64,000 nt of DNA. Source: an uncultured Pseudokineococcus sp. GTDB lineage: Bacteria > Actinomycetota > Actinomycetes > Actinomycetales > Quadrisphaeraceae. The stretch's first letter is position 1. The number at the start of each line of letters is the position of its first letter. The stretch covers positions 124,001-188,000 of the forward strand of contig NZ_CANMAA010000003.1 in assembly GCF_947495735.1 (NCBI RefSeq), given 5' to 3'. Below, piece by piece: positions 1 to 8,718 of this stretch. The notes beneath the pieces are model-generated. The model was not told the origin of the DNA. It worked only from the letters and a program-made list of their open reading frames with translations, and did not search any database. The position numbers and the translations under genes were made by a program.

Positions 1-185
1 GTCAGCCCGCCGGACAAGCGCGTCAGCAGGTGCTTGCCCCGCGACGCCGTCCCGAGCACCGCCCGACCCGACAGGTCCGCGGTCGCGTGCTGGGGCACCC
101 GCAGGTCGCTGCGCCGCACGGTCGTCCCGGCCAGCCTCGCGTCGAGCGTCCGCGCGACCAGGTAGACGCTGTCCCCCTCCGGCAC
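1..185 (-). CDS. nei: Nei/Fpg-family DNA glycosylase, N-terminal part, cut by window edge
   Basis: Base-excision repair glycosylase/AP lyase that removes oxidised bases. Only about 61 N-terminal residues lie in the window. Reading leftward from a GTG at 185-183 the product starts (f)M-P-E-G-D-S-V-Y, the invariant family N-terminus; after Met removal Pro is the nucleophile and Glu the acid, so the start is fixed by the chemistry. PEGD rather than PELP favours the Nei/Nei2 branch over Fpg. A downstream S-R-G-K-H-L-L stretch fits the N-terminal beta-sandwich domain. A GACGAT hexamer at 192-197 sits 6 nt before the GTG, so the mRNA may be leaderless. The zinc finger and helix-two-turn-helix are outside the window and cannot be checked. 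Confidence 0.85.
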   Translation of the reverse strand, partial: MPEGDSVYLVARTLDARLAGTTVRRSDLRVPQHATADLSGRAVLGTASRGKHLLTRLSGGL

Positions 186-679
186 CTGGCGATCGTCGCC
201 GCTGCGCCCGGGTCCGGCATCCCGTCGTGCGCTGCGCCGGTCAGCGTGCGGGTGCGGGTGCCGCGGTGTCGGGTGCCCCCGGGGGGGGCAGGTGCGGGGT
301 GGAGCCGGGCACGCTCCCGCACTGGCTCGGCGTGCCGTGGCCACCTCGTCCGCGGGTCGGGGCGCCGGTCTGACGTGCCCTCCGCGTCCCCGTCCCCACC
401 CCCTCGTCGGGCGCTCACCCGGGCGACGGCTCACCGCCACCCGGCGCCCGGCAGCCCCGACGGATCGCACGACGTCGAGGGCCGCACCACGGAGACGACC
501 TGAGGCCGGTGCCCGAGGGGACCGAGGAGGCTCACGAGCGGACGGGGGACGGTCGCGCGCAGAGCACGTCAGGCCGGCGCCCCGACCCCCCGCCACGCCC
601 GACCCCGGAGCGCCGAGCCGGGGCCGGGGCGCGGGCGTCCCCCGACCGCGCCCCGGCCACCAGCACCAGCGACACCAGG
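186..679. other. intergenic stretch without supported gene
   Basis: About 490 bp between the start of the nei-like gene and the stop of the nucleotidase gene. Several frames stay open because of the GC content, but none has a recognisable protein, a good RBS or normal codon use. A G/C hairpin (TGCCCCC at 274-280 pairing with GGGGGCA at 284-290) is visible, without a convincing terminator tail. Confidence 0.6.
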
Positions 680-2509
680 TCAGCCGAGCAGCGGCACGCC
701 CCCCGCCACGAGGCGCCAGTCGACCTGCGCGAAGTCGGCCGGGTCGATGGACCCGGTCTGCTGCGCGCGGTCGATGAGGAGCTGGCGGATGTCCTGCTGG
801 CGGTCGTAGACGAGCGGGGCCTCGGCGACGTGCGGGAAGCCGCCGCCGCCGGAGCGGCGGTAGTTGTTCACGGCGAGCACGACCTCGTCGTCCGCGCCGA
901 GCTCCTCGCCGTCGACGAGCAGCGGGCCGACGCGGGAGCCGGCCGGCCGCGCGAGGTCGATCTCGTAGCTGACGCCGGCCAGCTGGTCGAGGTTGTAGTC
1001 CGGCGTGGTCCCCGCGGACAGGGACGTCGGGTCGGCCGGGTCGGCGGGCGGCACCGAGGCGTAGTACTTCGCCGAGTACTCGAGGTAGTCGTGCAGCTGC
1101 GCACCCGTCATCCGCACGGCCTGCAGCGTGTTGTCGTAGATGTAGAGGCCCGCGACGTCGCGGATCGTCACCTCGCCGGCGGGGAAGACGGCGTCCGCGC
1201 GGAACGGCGCGGCCACGGAGACGACCGGCAGGTCGGCGTCGGGCGTGCCCTGCAGGCCGCGGGCGACGACGTCGCGCTGGACGTCGTGGACGAAGTCCAT
1301 GATCGCGGTGTCCTGCCAGCGGGCGTCCCGGGCGCTCAGCTCGGTGGCGGACGTCGCGACCACCGTGTCGACGTAGTCGAGGGTGCGCTGGTGCCACGGC
1401 TGCATGAGCGCCGTGAAGGCCGGGTCCTCGGGGAAGTCGCCGGCGCGCAGCTCCTCGACCTCGGCGCCGGTGACGCGGTACTCCCCGCGCACGCGCTGCA
1501 GGTGCAGGTCGGCGGCCGTGACCGAGGCGCCGTAGCGGTAGGGCTGGGTCACCAGCACCTGCTTGCCCGGCGTCGCCTGCGACTCCACCCACGCCTCGGG
1601 CAGGTCGCGGTGGCTGTGGCCCGCGACGACGACGTCGACGCCGGGCACCTGCGCGGCGATGGCGTCGCTGACGTTCTCCGGCGGCAGGGAGGCGTCGTAG
1701 GAGGACGGGCCCGAGCGGCCCGAGTGCGAGAGCACGACGACGACGTCGGCGCCCGCCGCGCGGACCTCGGGCACGGCGCGCTGCGCCGCCTCCACCATGT
1801 CGCCGAAGGCGAGGCGGCCCTCGACGTTCTGGCGGTCCCAGACCTGCGAGCCCGGGGTCGTGAGGCCGACGATCCCCACGCGCACCGGGGCGCCGCCGCC
1901 GGTCGGTCGCACGCGCTCGATCGTCCAGGGGGCCAGGGCGGGCTCGCCCGTCGCGACGTCGGTCACGTTGGCGCCCAGCAGGGTCGCGTCGAGGTCGTCC
2001 TCGTAGGCGCGCAGCAGGTCCAGGCCGTAGTTGAACTCGTGGTTGCCGACCACCTGGGCGTCGTAGCCGATGGCGTCCAGCGCCGTCGCCATCGGGTGCT
2101 CCTCGCCGGTCTCGGTCACCGGGCCGGACGTCGCGGACCCGCGGGCGGCGACGTAGGTCAGCGGCGTCCCCTGGATCGCGTCGCCGTTGTCCACGACCAC
2201 GACCGAGCGCTCGCCGCGGTCCTCGCGCACCGCCTCGACCGCCGAGGCCACGTGCGAGAGCCCCTGCTCGGAGCCCGCCGCGTACGGCTGGGAGCGGAAG
2301 TAGTCCCAGTCCAGGACGTTGCCGTGCAGGTCCGTCGTCGAGACGAGGGTGAAGGTCGCGCTGCGCGCGGCGCGGGCGCTGTCGACGTCGGCCGCGGCGA
2401 CGGGCGCCGTCGCCGCGACGAGCACGCCCGCGGCCAGGGCGGCCACCGCCCCCGCCGCCCGGGTGCGCGCGCCGCTCCTGCCGCCTGCTGACTCACCGTT
2501 CGTGCCCAC
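680..2509 (-). CDS. secreted 2',3'-cyclic phosphodiesterase/5'-nucleotidase (CpdB/YfkN type)
   Basis: Extracellular nucleotide-scavenging phosphoesterase of 609 residues. An Arg-rich n-region and hydrophobic segment (about residues 18-40, ending A-A-A-D) form a signal peptide. The calcineurin-like metal centre is complete: D-x-H at 60-62, N-G-D at 108-110, G-N-H-E at 155-158 and a later G-H-S-H. The second half is a 5'-nucleotidase C-terminal substrate domain (A-P-F-R-A-D, N-N-Y-R-R-S-G-G-G-G-F). The GTG start at 2509 has GAGGAGG a few bases upstream and begins the signal peptide; the frame is open far upstream but that is non-coding. It is divergent from the Get3-like operon. Exact substrate (cyclic nucleotide versus 5'-nucleotide) cannot be settled from sequence. 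Confidence 0.9.
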   Translation of the reverse strand: MGTNGESAGGRSGARTRAAGAVAALAAGVLVAATAPVAAADVDSARAARSATFTLVSTTDLHGNVLDWDYFRSQPYAAGSEQGLSHVASAVEAVREDRGERSVVVVDNGDAIQGTPLTYVAARGSATSGPVTETGEEHPMATALDAIGYDAQVVGNHEFNYGLDLLRAYEDDLDATLLGANVTDVATGEPALAPWTIERVRPTGGGAPVRVGIVGLTTPGSQVWDRQNVEGRLAFGDMVEAAQRAVPEVRAAGADVVVVLSHSGRSGPSSYDASLPPENVSDAIAAQVPGVDVVVAGHSHRDLPEAWVESQATPGKQVLVTQPYRYGASVTAADLHLQRVRGEYRVTGAEVEELRAGDFPEDPAFTALMQPWHQRTLDYVDTVVATSATELSARDARWQDTAIMDFVHDVQRDVVARGLQGTPDADLPVVSVAAPFRADAVFPAGEVTIRDVAGLYIYDNTLQAVRMTGAQLHDYLEYSAKYYASVPPADPADPTSLSAGTTPDYNLDQLAGVSYEIDLARPAGSRVGPLLVDGEELGADDEVVLAVNNYRRSGGGGFPHVAEAPLVYDRQQDIRQLLIDRAQQTGSIDPADFAQVDWRLVAGGVPLLG

Positions 2510-2736
2510 GGGTCCTCCTCGAGATCGCCTCCCCGAGGCGGTCGGCCCGGGGTCCGCCACCGCGCCGCGCGGTGGCGCGGCGTCCGGGCGGCGGCACCGT
2601 AGCCCCTTCGCCGGGTCTGCCCGGTGCGCGAGAGGTGTCCGAGAAGCGACGACCGGGCGTCCGGCGTCCCACCCCCGGTCCGGAGCCGATGCTCGCGCGC
2701 GCCCGCCTGCGCCCTGCGCCCCGGCGCACCCGTGCG

Positions 2737-2742
2737 TAGGTT
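2737..2742 (+). promoter_or_regulatory. -10 box (TAGGTT), leaderless promoter of the Get3-like operon
   Basis: TAGGTT ends 7 nt before the ATG at 2750, so transcription would start at or next to the start codon. It supports the ATG at 2750 over the further-upstream in-frame ATG. Confidence 0.6.
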
Positions 2743-2749
2743 GACCGCC

Positions 2750-3826
2750 ATGCCGCCCGCGCCCGCTGCTGCAGTGCCCGGGGGCGACCAGCGCACCGCC
2801 GACGAGCGAGCCGGCGAGGACGGCCTGCTCTTCCCCGCCACCCGGCTCCACGTGGTGACCGGCAAGGGCGGCACGGGCAAGACGACGACGGCCGCGGCCC
2901 TGGCCGTCGCCCTCTCCCGCGGCGGTCGGCGGGTCCTGCTGTGCGAGGTGGAGGACCGCCAGGGCATCGCCCGACTCTTCGGGATCCCGCCGCTGCCCTA
3001 CGAGGAGCGCACCATCGCCGCGACGGCGGGCGGCGGCGAGGTGCTGGCGCTCGCCGTCGAGCCGCGGGCCGCGCTGCTGGAGTACCTGACGCTCTTCTAC
3101 AAGCTCGGCCGGGCCGGGCGCGCGCTCGACAAGGTCGGCGCCATCGACTTCGCGACGACGGTCGCGCCCGGCGTCCGCGACGTGCTGCTGACGGGCAAGG
3201 TCTACGAGGCCGTGCGCCGCCGGCGCCCCGGCCGGGGCGCCGAGCGCCCGCCCGCCTACGACGCCGTCGTGCTCGACGCCCCGCCCACCGGGCGCATCGG
3301 ACGGTTCCTCAACGTCAACTCCGAGGTCTCCGGCATCGCCCGGGTGGGCCCGGTGGCCTCGCAGGCCGAGTCGGTGATGCGGGTGCTCCGCTCGGCCGAG
3401 ACCCGCGTCCACCTGGTCACGCTGCTCGAGGAGATGCCCGTGCAGGAGACGCTCGACGCCGTGGCTGAGCTGGAGGCCGTGGGCCTGCCCGTCGGCGCCG
3501 TCGTGGTGGACCAGATCCGGGGCGACACGCTGCCCGTCCAGCTCCTCGACGACGCGCTGTCGGGGAGGGTGCCGGCCTCGGCCGTGCGCGAGGGCCTCGT
3601 CGAGGCGCGCGTGGTGCGCCCCGACGCGTCCGGCGCCTCCGTCGTCGAGGGCCTCCTGGCCGAGGCCGGCGAGCACGACGAGCGGCTGGCGCTCCAGGAG
3701 CGGGAGCACGAGACCCTGGCCGCGACGGGTCGGCCCCTCGTGGAGCTGCCCCTGCTGCCCGGCGGCGTCGACCACCGCGGCCTCGAGGTCCTCGCCGACC
3801 GGCTCACCGCCCAGGGCCTCGCGTGA
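2750..3826 (+). CDS. Get3/ArsA-like ATPase, first subunit (Rv3679-like)
   Basis: Cytosolic P-loop ATPase of the anion-transporting/Get3 (SIMIBI) class, 358 residues. The deviant Walker A G-K-G-G-T-G-K-T-T lies near residues 38-46 and an A-P-P-T-G-R switch-like motif follows V-V-L-D. Together with the overlapping downstream ATPase it corresponds in order to M. tuberculosis Rv3679-Rv3680, reported as bacterial Get3-like proteins. No arsenite-binding Cys triad and no arsenic genes are nearby, so arsenite export is unlikely. The ATG at 2750 is chosen because a TAGGTT -10 box sits 7 nt upstream. Its 3' end overlaps the next gene by 4 nt (GTGA), implying translational coupling and heteromer formation. 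Confidence 0.85.
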   Translation: MPPAPAAAVPGGDQRTADERAGEDGLLFPATRLHVVTGKGGTGKTTTAAALAVALSRGGRRVLLCEVEDRQGIARLFGIPPLPYEERTIAATAGGGEVLALAVEPRAALLEYLTLFYKLGRAGRALDKVGAIDFATTVAPGVRDVLLTGKVYEAVRRRRPGRGAERPPAYDAVVLDAPPTGRIGRFLNVNSEVSGIARVGPVASQAESVMRVLRSAETRVHLVTLLEEMPVQETLDAVAELEAVGLPVGAVVVDQIRGDTLPVQLLDDALSGRVPASAVREGLVEARVVRPDASGASVVEGLLAEAGEHDERLALQEREHETLAATGRPLVELPLLPGGVDHRGLEVLADRLTAQGLA

Positions 3827-5058
3827 GCGCCGGCGGCGACCGGGCGCCGGACGACGCGGAGCCCCTGCCCGTCGACGCCCTGCTCGACGACCGGCAGACC
3901 TCGATCCTGGTCTGCTGCGGCAGCGGCGGCGTCGGCAAGACGACGACCGCCGCGGCGCTCGCCGTCCGCGCCGCCGAGCGCGGGCGCCGCGTCGTGGTCC
4001 TGACGATCGACCCCGCGCGCCGCCTGGCGCAGTCGCTGGGGCTCGCCGAGCTGGACAACACCCCGCGCCGCGTGGAGGGCGTCGGGGCCGAGGCCGGCGG
4101 CAGCCTCGACGCGATGATGCTCGACATGAAGCGGACCTTCGACGACGTCGTCGAGGCCCACGCGAGCCCGGAGCGGGCGCGCGCCATCTTCGAGAACCCG
4201 TTCTACGAGGTCATGTCGTCCTCCTTCTCGGGGACGAGCGAGTACATGGCGATGGAGAAGCTCGGCCAGCTGCGGGCCCGGGCCAGCGCGCCCGGCGGGG
4301 ACGGCAGCGAGCCGTGGGACCTCGTCGTCGTCGACACGCCCCCGAGCCGCTCGGCGCTGGACTTCCTCGACGCCCCGCGCCGCCTGTCCTCGTTCCTCGA
4401 CGGCCGCCTCATCCGCGTGCTGCTCGCGCCGGCCCGGGCGGGAGGGCGGGCGTACGCCAGGGTTGTCTCGGGTGCCGTCAGCTCGGTCACCGGCGCCATG
4501 GCGCGCATCCTCGGCGCGCAGTTCCTCGACGACCTGCAGGCCTTCGTCGCCGGGCTCGACGCGGTCTTCGGCGGCTTCCGCGAGCGGGCCGAGACGACGT
4601 ACGCGATGCTCTCGGGCCCCGGCACGGCCTTCCTCGTCGTCGCCACGCCGGACGAGGACGCCCTGCGGGAGGCGGCCTACTTCGTGCAGCGCCTGTCCGC
4701 GGAGCGGATGCCGCTCGCCGGGCTGGTGCTCAACCGCGTGCAGACGACCTCGCTGCCGCGCCTGTCCGCCGAGCGGTCCTGGGCCGCCGTCGTGCACCTC
4801 GAGGACCGGGCCGAGGACGACGAGGAGGACGGCACGGCGCCGGAGGCGCTGGCCCGGGGCGAGCACGCGCTCACCGCGGGCCTGCTGCGCCTGCACGCGG
4901 CGCGGATGCTCCGGCTGGAGCGCGAGCAGGAGCTCGCGGCGCGCTTCTCCCGCGACCACCCCGAGGTGCCGGTGGTGCAGGTCCCCGCCCGCCCGCGCGA
5001 CGTGCACGACCTGGCGGGCCTGCGAGCGGTCGGCGAGGACCTCGGCCGCGCGCGCTGA
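3823..5058 (+). CDS. Get3/ArsA-like ATPase, second subunit (Rv3680-like)
   Basis: Partner ATPase of 411 residues. Walker A G-S-G-G-V-G-K-T-T near residues 33-41, then D-P-A-R-R-L-A-Q-S-L (switch I of ArsA/Get3 proteins) and V-V-D-T-P-P-S-R (switch II). The GTG start lies inside the stop of the upstream gene (GTGA overlap). A hydrophobic/Ala-rich central region with M-E-K-L-G could form the client-binding helices. In mycobacteria the pair has been linked to envelope and stress phenotypes and the block is followed by whiB4 and ponA2, exactly as here, so a role around membrane or envelope homeostasis is inferred from synteny. It converges with the whiB gene, only 12 bp apart. Confidence 0.85.
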   Translation: MSAGGDRAPDDAEPLPVDALLDDRQTSILVCCGSGGVGKTTTAAALAVRAAERGRRVVVLTIDPARRLAQSLGLAELDNTPRRVEGVGAEAGGSLDAMMLDMKRTFDDVVEAHASPERARAIFENPFYEVMSSSFSGTSEYMAMEKLGQLRARASAPGGDGSEPWDLVVVDTPPSRSALDFLDAPRRLSSFLDGRLIRVLLAPARAGGRAYARVVSGAVSSVTGAMARILGAQFLDDLQAFVAGLDAVFGGFRERAETTYAMLSGPGTAFLVVATPDEDALREAAYFVQRLSAERMPLAGLVLNRVQTTSLPRLSAERSWAAVVHLEDRAEDDEEDGTAPEALARGEHALTAGLLRLHAARMLRLEREQELAARFSRDHPEVPVVQVPARPRDVHDLAGLRAVGEDLGRAR

Positions 5059-5064
5059 CCCGGC

Positions 5065-5087
5065 GGCGCCTCAGGCGCTGAGGCGCC
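5065..5087. terminator. hairpin between converging ATPase operon and whiB
   Basis: Nine-base-pair inverted repeat (5065-5073 with 5079-5087, loop of 5) that includes the whiB stop codon. Its place between two converging stops suggests a bidirectional terminator; there is no U-run, as is usual at this GC content. Confidence 0.5.
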
Positions 5088-5469
5088 CGGCCGGTCGAGC
5101 GGTGGAGACCCGAGGGGGCGAGACGCGGGGGCCGGGCACGTCGGCGCCGGCGAGGTGCTCGTCGCGGGCGGCGAGCAGCAGCTGCGTCCACGAGCGCACC
5201 TCGGGGCGCCGGCGCAGCAGGGCGCGGCGCTCGCGCTCGGTCATCCCGCCCCAGACGCCGAACTCGGTGCGGCTGTCGAGAGCGTCCGACAGGCACTCCG
5301 TGCGCACCGGGCAGGTGCGGCAGACCTGCTTGGCCACGTTCTGCTCGGCGCCCCGCACGAACAGGGCGTCGGGGTCACCGCCCCGGCAGGAGCCGTCGTC
5401 CATCCAGCTGCGGTCCACGGCGGGCCCCGCCGTCTCGCTGCAGATCTGCCCACTCGTCAAGGCGGTCAT
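5071..5469 (-). CDS. whiB4: WhiB-family iron-sulfur regulator (WhiB4-like)
   Basis: Small [4Fe-4S] redox-responsive transcription factor, 132 residues. The four cluster ligands are Cys28, then C50-x2-C53-x5-C59, followed by the G-V-W-G-G turn (71-75) and a basic R-R-A-L-L-R-R-R segment; the rest is a short polar tail. An extra Cys at position 10 is outside the cluster pattern. ATG at 5469 has GGGGAAGG upstream. Position between the Get3-like pair and a divergent class A PBP matches whiB4 in mycobacteria, which is the basis for the name. It shares a roughly 300-bp regulatory region with the PBP gene, which holds a cluster of TAGTC repeats. Confidence 0.88.
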   Translation of the reverse strand: MTALTSGQICSETAGPAVDRSWMDDGSCRGGDPDALFVRGAEQNVAKQVCRTCPVRTECLSDALDSRTEFGVWGGMTERERRALLRRRPEVRSWTQLLLAARDEHLAGADVPGPRVSPPRVSTARPAGRLSA

Positions 5470-5622
5470 CGCCGTGCCTTCCCCGTCGTCGTGCTGTGGT
5501 GGTGCTCTCGAGCCGCCCGCTGCCGGACGGCTCCCCCGTACCGCGACGCTAGGGCGCGCCCCGGCGGCCGGGACAGGGCGCGGGAGGACCACTCGCGGAT
5601 GAGATCTGCGCCTCGGGAGGGG

Positions 5623-5652
5623 TAGTCCTCCGTAGTCAGGACGGACTAGTCC
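5623..5652. promoter_or_regulatory. TAGTC repeat cluster between whiB4 and the PBP gene
   Basis: Three TAGTC copies (5623, 5633, 5647) and a GGACTA copy (5643-5648) form a TAGTCC-N14-GGACTA dyad and a nested 10-bp palindrome GGACTAGTCC (5643-5652). The rest of 5470-5776 shows no gene. The layout looks like an operator for a response regulator or another dimeric factor acting on either divergent gene; the binding protein is unknown. Confidence 0.45.
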
Positions 5653-5763
5653 CCAGGCGCGGGAAGGCCGATCCGCTCGGACGCGGCGCGCCCGCCCGGG
5701 TGGTGGTGCGAGGGCGCCCCCCACCCGGACGGCGGGTCCTCCGGGCCCCGCGGAGCCGGCACG

Positions 5764-5769
5764 TACCCT
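5764..5769 (+). promoter_or_regulatory. -10 box (TACCCT) of the PBP gene
   Basis: TACCCT ends 7 nt before the ATG at 5777, consistent with a leaderless transcript; no Shine-Dalgarno sequence is visible at that start. Confidence 0.55.
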
Positions 5770-5776
5770 CGGTGGT

Positions 5777-8107
5777 ATGGCAGGACACCCGAGCAGTCCG
5801 CCCGGGGGCGACGCGCCCCGGGAGACCCCTGACGCGCGCGCCTCGACCGCCCGCGAGGCCGGCCACCGGCCCACCGGCTCGGTGGGCTCGGTCGGCACCG
5901 GTCTGGCGACCCTCGTCGGCGGCGGGGTCGTCGCCGGCCTGCTCGTGGCGGGGCTGGCCGTCCCCGTCGTCGCCACGGCCGGCGCCGGCGCCGACGCCGC
6001 CGTGGAGACGTTCGAGGACCTGCCCACCCAGCTCGACCCGTCGGCGCTCCCGGTGCGCTCGGTCATCCGCTTCGCGGACGGCACGCCGATGACCGGCTTC
6101 TACTCCGAGAACCGCGTGCTCGTCCCCCTGGACGGCATCGCGCCCGTGATGCGCGACGCCGTCGTCGCCATCGAGGACTCCCGCTTCTACGAGCACGGCG
6201 GGGCCGACGCCCAGGGCATCGCGCGCGCCTTCGTGAACAACGTCGCCGGCGGCGACACGCAGGGGGCCTCGACGCTGACGCAGCAGTGGATCAAGAACGT
6301 GCTGCTGCAGCAGGCCCGCGAGGCGGGTGACGAGGAGGCCGTCACGGCGCTCACGACCCCGAACGAGGCCCGCAAGGTCCGCGAGATCCGCCTGGCGATC
6401 GCCGCCGAGGAGGAGTACACGAAGGACCAGGTGCTCGAGAACTACCTCAACATCGCGCTCTTCGGCGCCAACACCTACGGCGTCCAGGCCGCCTCGGAGT
6501 ACTACTTCAGCAAGCCGGCCGCCGACCTCGAGCTCGCCGACGCCGCCCTGCTCGCCGGGATGATCCAGAACCCGTCGTACTTCGAGCCGACCACCAACCC
6601 GCAGGAGGCCGAGGAGCGCCGGGACGTCGTCCTGGCGCGCATGCTGCAGCTCGGCAAGATCGACCAGGCGCAGCACGACGCCGCCGCCGCCGTCCCCATC
6701 GCGGAGCAGCTGCGCATCAACCCGCCGGACAACGGCTGCGCCCCCGCGGGCGCCTCGGCGTACTTCTGCGACTACGCCGTCCAGACGATCCTGGCCGACC
6801 CCGCGTTCGGCGAGGACCGGGACGAGCGCGTCCGCGCCCTCTACCGGGGCGGCATCGACGTGACGACGACGCTGGAGGAGTCCCGTCAGGCCGCGGCCTG
6901 GGAGAGCGTCCAGGACACCGTGCCCGTCGACGACCCCTCGAAGGTCGGCGCGACGATCGTCTCCGTCGTGCCGGGCGACGGGCGGGTGGTGGCGATGGCG
7001 CAGAACCGCCGCTACGCGACCGCGCCGACCGACGAGCGCGGCTACACGAACCTCAACTACAACGTCGACGAGGCGCTGGGCGGCGGCCGCGGCTTCCAGC
7101 CGGGCTCGAACTGGAAGCCGTTCACCCTGGCGACGTGGCTCCAGGACGGCCGGACGCTGCGCGAGAGCGTCCGCTCCGCCTCCCGCGAGGCCGACTACAA
7201 CACCACCCAGTTCACCTCCTGCGAGAACCTCGTCCCCGAGCCCTTCCCGATCCGCAATAGCGCGCCCACGGGCCGCAGCAGCATGAGCGTGCTCCAGGCC
7301 ACCTACGACTCCGTGAACACGGCCTACATGGAGATGGGCAAGCGGCTCGACCTGTGCGACATCCGGGAGACCGCGCGCGGCATGGGTGCGCACCCGGCCT
7401 CGCCCACGTCGGTGCCGGAGTGGCAGGAGGGCGGCCTCGGCGCCTCGCCGGCCAACATCCTCGGCTCCGACCCCGTCGCCCCGCTGACCATGGCTGCGGC
7501 CTTCGCGACCTTCGCCAGCGGCGGCACGTACTGCCCGCCCCGCCCGCTCGAGAGCGTGGTCGACCGGGACGGGCAGCCGATCCAGCCCACGGTCGAGCCC
7601 TGCACGCAGCCGCTCGGCAACGACGACTACTCCAGCGAGGAGATCGCCAACACGGTCACCTACGCGCTGGAGAACGTCTTCACGCAGGGCACGGCCGAGC
7701 GCGTCGGCGGCATCGGCCGACCGGCCGCCGGCAAGACGGGGACGACGAACAACACGGTGCAGACCTGGTTCTCCGGCTACACCCCCCAGCTCGCGACCAC
7801 GGCATGGGTGGGGCAGCCCGACGACCCGAACATCTCGCTGAGCCGTGAGCGGATCGACGGCGTCCGCCGCACCGTGTACGGCTCCACCTACGCCGCCCCC
7901 ATGTGGAAGGACTACATGCAGGAGGCCATGGAGGGCCTGCCCGAGGAGGACTTCGGCTCACCGGACTGGAGCCTCGTTGGGTCGTGGCCGAGCAGCTCCT
8001 CCGACGACGACGACGCGAGCAGCTCCTCCTCCGGCTCGAGCAGCAGCTCCGGCAGCAGCTCGTCGGGCTCGAGCAGCTCCTCCGACGACGACGACGACGA
8101 CGACTGA
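5777..8107 (+). CDS. ponA: class A penicillin-binding protein with Ser/Asp-rich tail
   Basis: Bifunctional peptidoglycan synthase of 776 residues anchored by one membrane segment (about 47-70). Glycosyltransferase signatures: E-D-S-R-F-Y-E-H-G-G (catalytic Glu near 132) and G-A-S-T-L-T-Q-Q. Transpeptidase triad: S-N-W-K (Ser near 442), S-V-N (near 512) and K-T-G-T (near 652). Mycobacterial PonA2, its syntenic counterpart, carries a C-terminal PASTA domain; here none is present and the last about 40 residues are almost only Ser, Asp and Gly (from about 736). That tail lies outside the membrane and is strongly acidic, possibly a wall spacer or metal/cation binder. Codon use in the tail is as GC-rich as elsewhere. 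Divergent from whiB4 and followed by a strong terminator. Confidence 0.93.
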   Translation: MAGHPSSPPGGDAPRETPDARASTAREAGHRPTGSVGSVGTGLATLVGGGVVAGLLVAGLAVPVVATAGAGADAAVETFEDLPTQLDPSALPVRSVIRFADGTPMTGFYSENRVLVPLDGIAPVMRDAVVAIEDSRFYEHGGADAQGIARAFVNNVAGGDTQGASTLTQQWIKNVLLQQAREAGDEEAVTALTTPNEARKVREIRLAIAAEEEYTKDQVLENYLNIALFGANTYGVQAASEYYFSKPAADLELADAALLAGMIQNPSYFEPTTNPQEAEERRDVVLARMLQLGKIDQAQHDAAAAVPIAEQLRINPPDNGCAPAGASAYFCDYAVQTILADPAFGEDRDERVRALYRGGIDVTTTLEESRQAAAWESVQDTVPVDDPSKVGATIVSVVPGDGRVVAMAQNRRYATAPTDERGYTNLNYNVDEALGGGRGFQPGSNWKPFTLATWLQDGRTLRESVRSASREADYNTTQFTSCENLVPEPFPIRNSAPTGRSSMSVLQATYDSVNTAYMEMGKRLDLCDIRETARGMGAHPASPTSVPEWQEGGLGASPANILGSDPVAPLTMAAAFATFASGGTYCPPRPLESVVDRDGQPIQPTVEPCTQPLGNDDYSSEEIANTVTYALENVFTQGTAERVGGIGRPAAGKTGTTNNTVQTWFSGYTPQLATTAWVGQPDDPNISLSRERIDGVRRTVYGSTYAAPMWKDYMQEAMEGLPEEDFGSPDWSLVGSWPSSSSDDDDASSSSSGSSSSSGSSSSGSSSSSDDDDDDD

Positions 8108-8121
8108 CCGAGGTCGTCGCC

Positions 8122-8171
8122 GACGCGCCGAGGGCGCCCCACCGCACGCGGTGGGGCGCCCTCGGCGCGTC
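8122..8171. terminator. strong bidirectional terminator
   Basis: Perfect 24-bp inverted repeat (8122-8145 with 8148-8171) between the converging PBP and YqeY-like genes. Confidence 0.85.
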
Positions 8172-8197
8172 AGGACGGGTCCGCGCCCGTCCCGGGG

Positions 8198-8704
8198 TCA
8201 GCCCGCCCGGAGCTGCCGCCGCACCTCGGCGGCCACCCGGCCGCCCTCGGCGAGCTGGCCGACCCGGGGCCGCACGGCGCCCATCACCGAGCCCATGGCG
8301 CTCGGGCCGGTGCGCCCCGCGGCGGCGGCCGACGCGACCTCCTCGGCGACGAGCGCCTCGAGGGCCGCGTCGTCGAGCTGGGCCGGCAGGTAGGCGCCGA
8401 TGACGGCCTCCTCGGCGGCCTCGCGCTCGGCGCGCTCGGCGCGGCCCGCCTCGGCGAAGGCCGCGGAGGACTCCCGGCGCTTCTTGGCCTCGGACCGCAG
8501 GACCGCCAGCACCTCCTCGTCGGAGAGCTCGCGGGCGCTGGTGCCGGCCACCTCGGCCGTGCGGACGGCGGTGAGGAGCGAGCGCAGCGTGGTGGTGCGC
8601 AGCTCGTCGCGCGCGCGCATGGAGGTCGTGAGGTCGGTCCGGATCCTCGCCGCGAGGCCGGCCGGGACGTCGTCGGGGCTCGTGCCCTCGCTGGGTTCGC
8701 TCAT
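8198..8704 (-). CDS. GatB/YqeY-domain protein
   Basis: Cytosolic protein of 168 residues, the whole length being a YqeY/GatB-tail helical domain: R-I-x-x-D-L-x-x-(S/A)-M-R-A-R-D near the start, then L-R-S-L-L-T-A-V and a C-terminal G-P-S-A-M-G-x-V-M-G motif typical of the family. The domain resembles the tRNA-binding tail of the amidotransferase subunit GatB, but stand-alone YqeY proteins have no firmly established role. Start ATG at 8704. It interrupts an otherwise mycobacteria-like order, sitting between the PBP and the metallophosphoesterase; it is divergent from the latter with 26 bp between starts. Confidence 0.85.
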   Translation of the reverse strand: MSEPSEGTSPDDVPAGLAARIRTDLTTSMRARDELRTTTLRSLLTAVRTAEVAGTSARELSDEEVLAVLRSEAKKRRESSAAFAEAGRAERAEREAAEEAVIGAYLPAQLDDAALEALVAEEVASAAAAGRTGPSAMGSVMGAVRPRVGQLAEGGRVAAEVRRQLRAG

Positions 8705-8718
8705 GACCGTGATCCCAG

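Noticed and set aside
274-290. TGCCCCC/GGGGGCA hairpin as a terminator
   Set aside because: Not placed at a gene end on either strand in a way that makes sense, and it lacks a tail; left as part of an empty stretch.
2750-5058. Arsenite efflux ATPases (ArsA) as the function of the ATPase pair
   Set aside because: No arsB/arsR nearby and no Cys triad; synteny with Rv3679-Rv3680 fits Get3-like proteins better.
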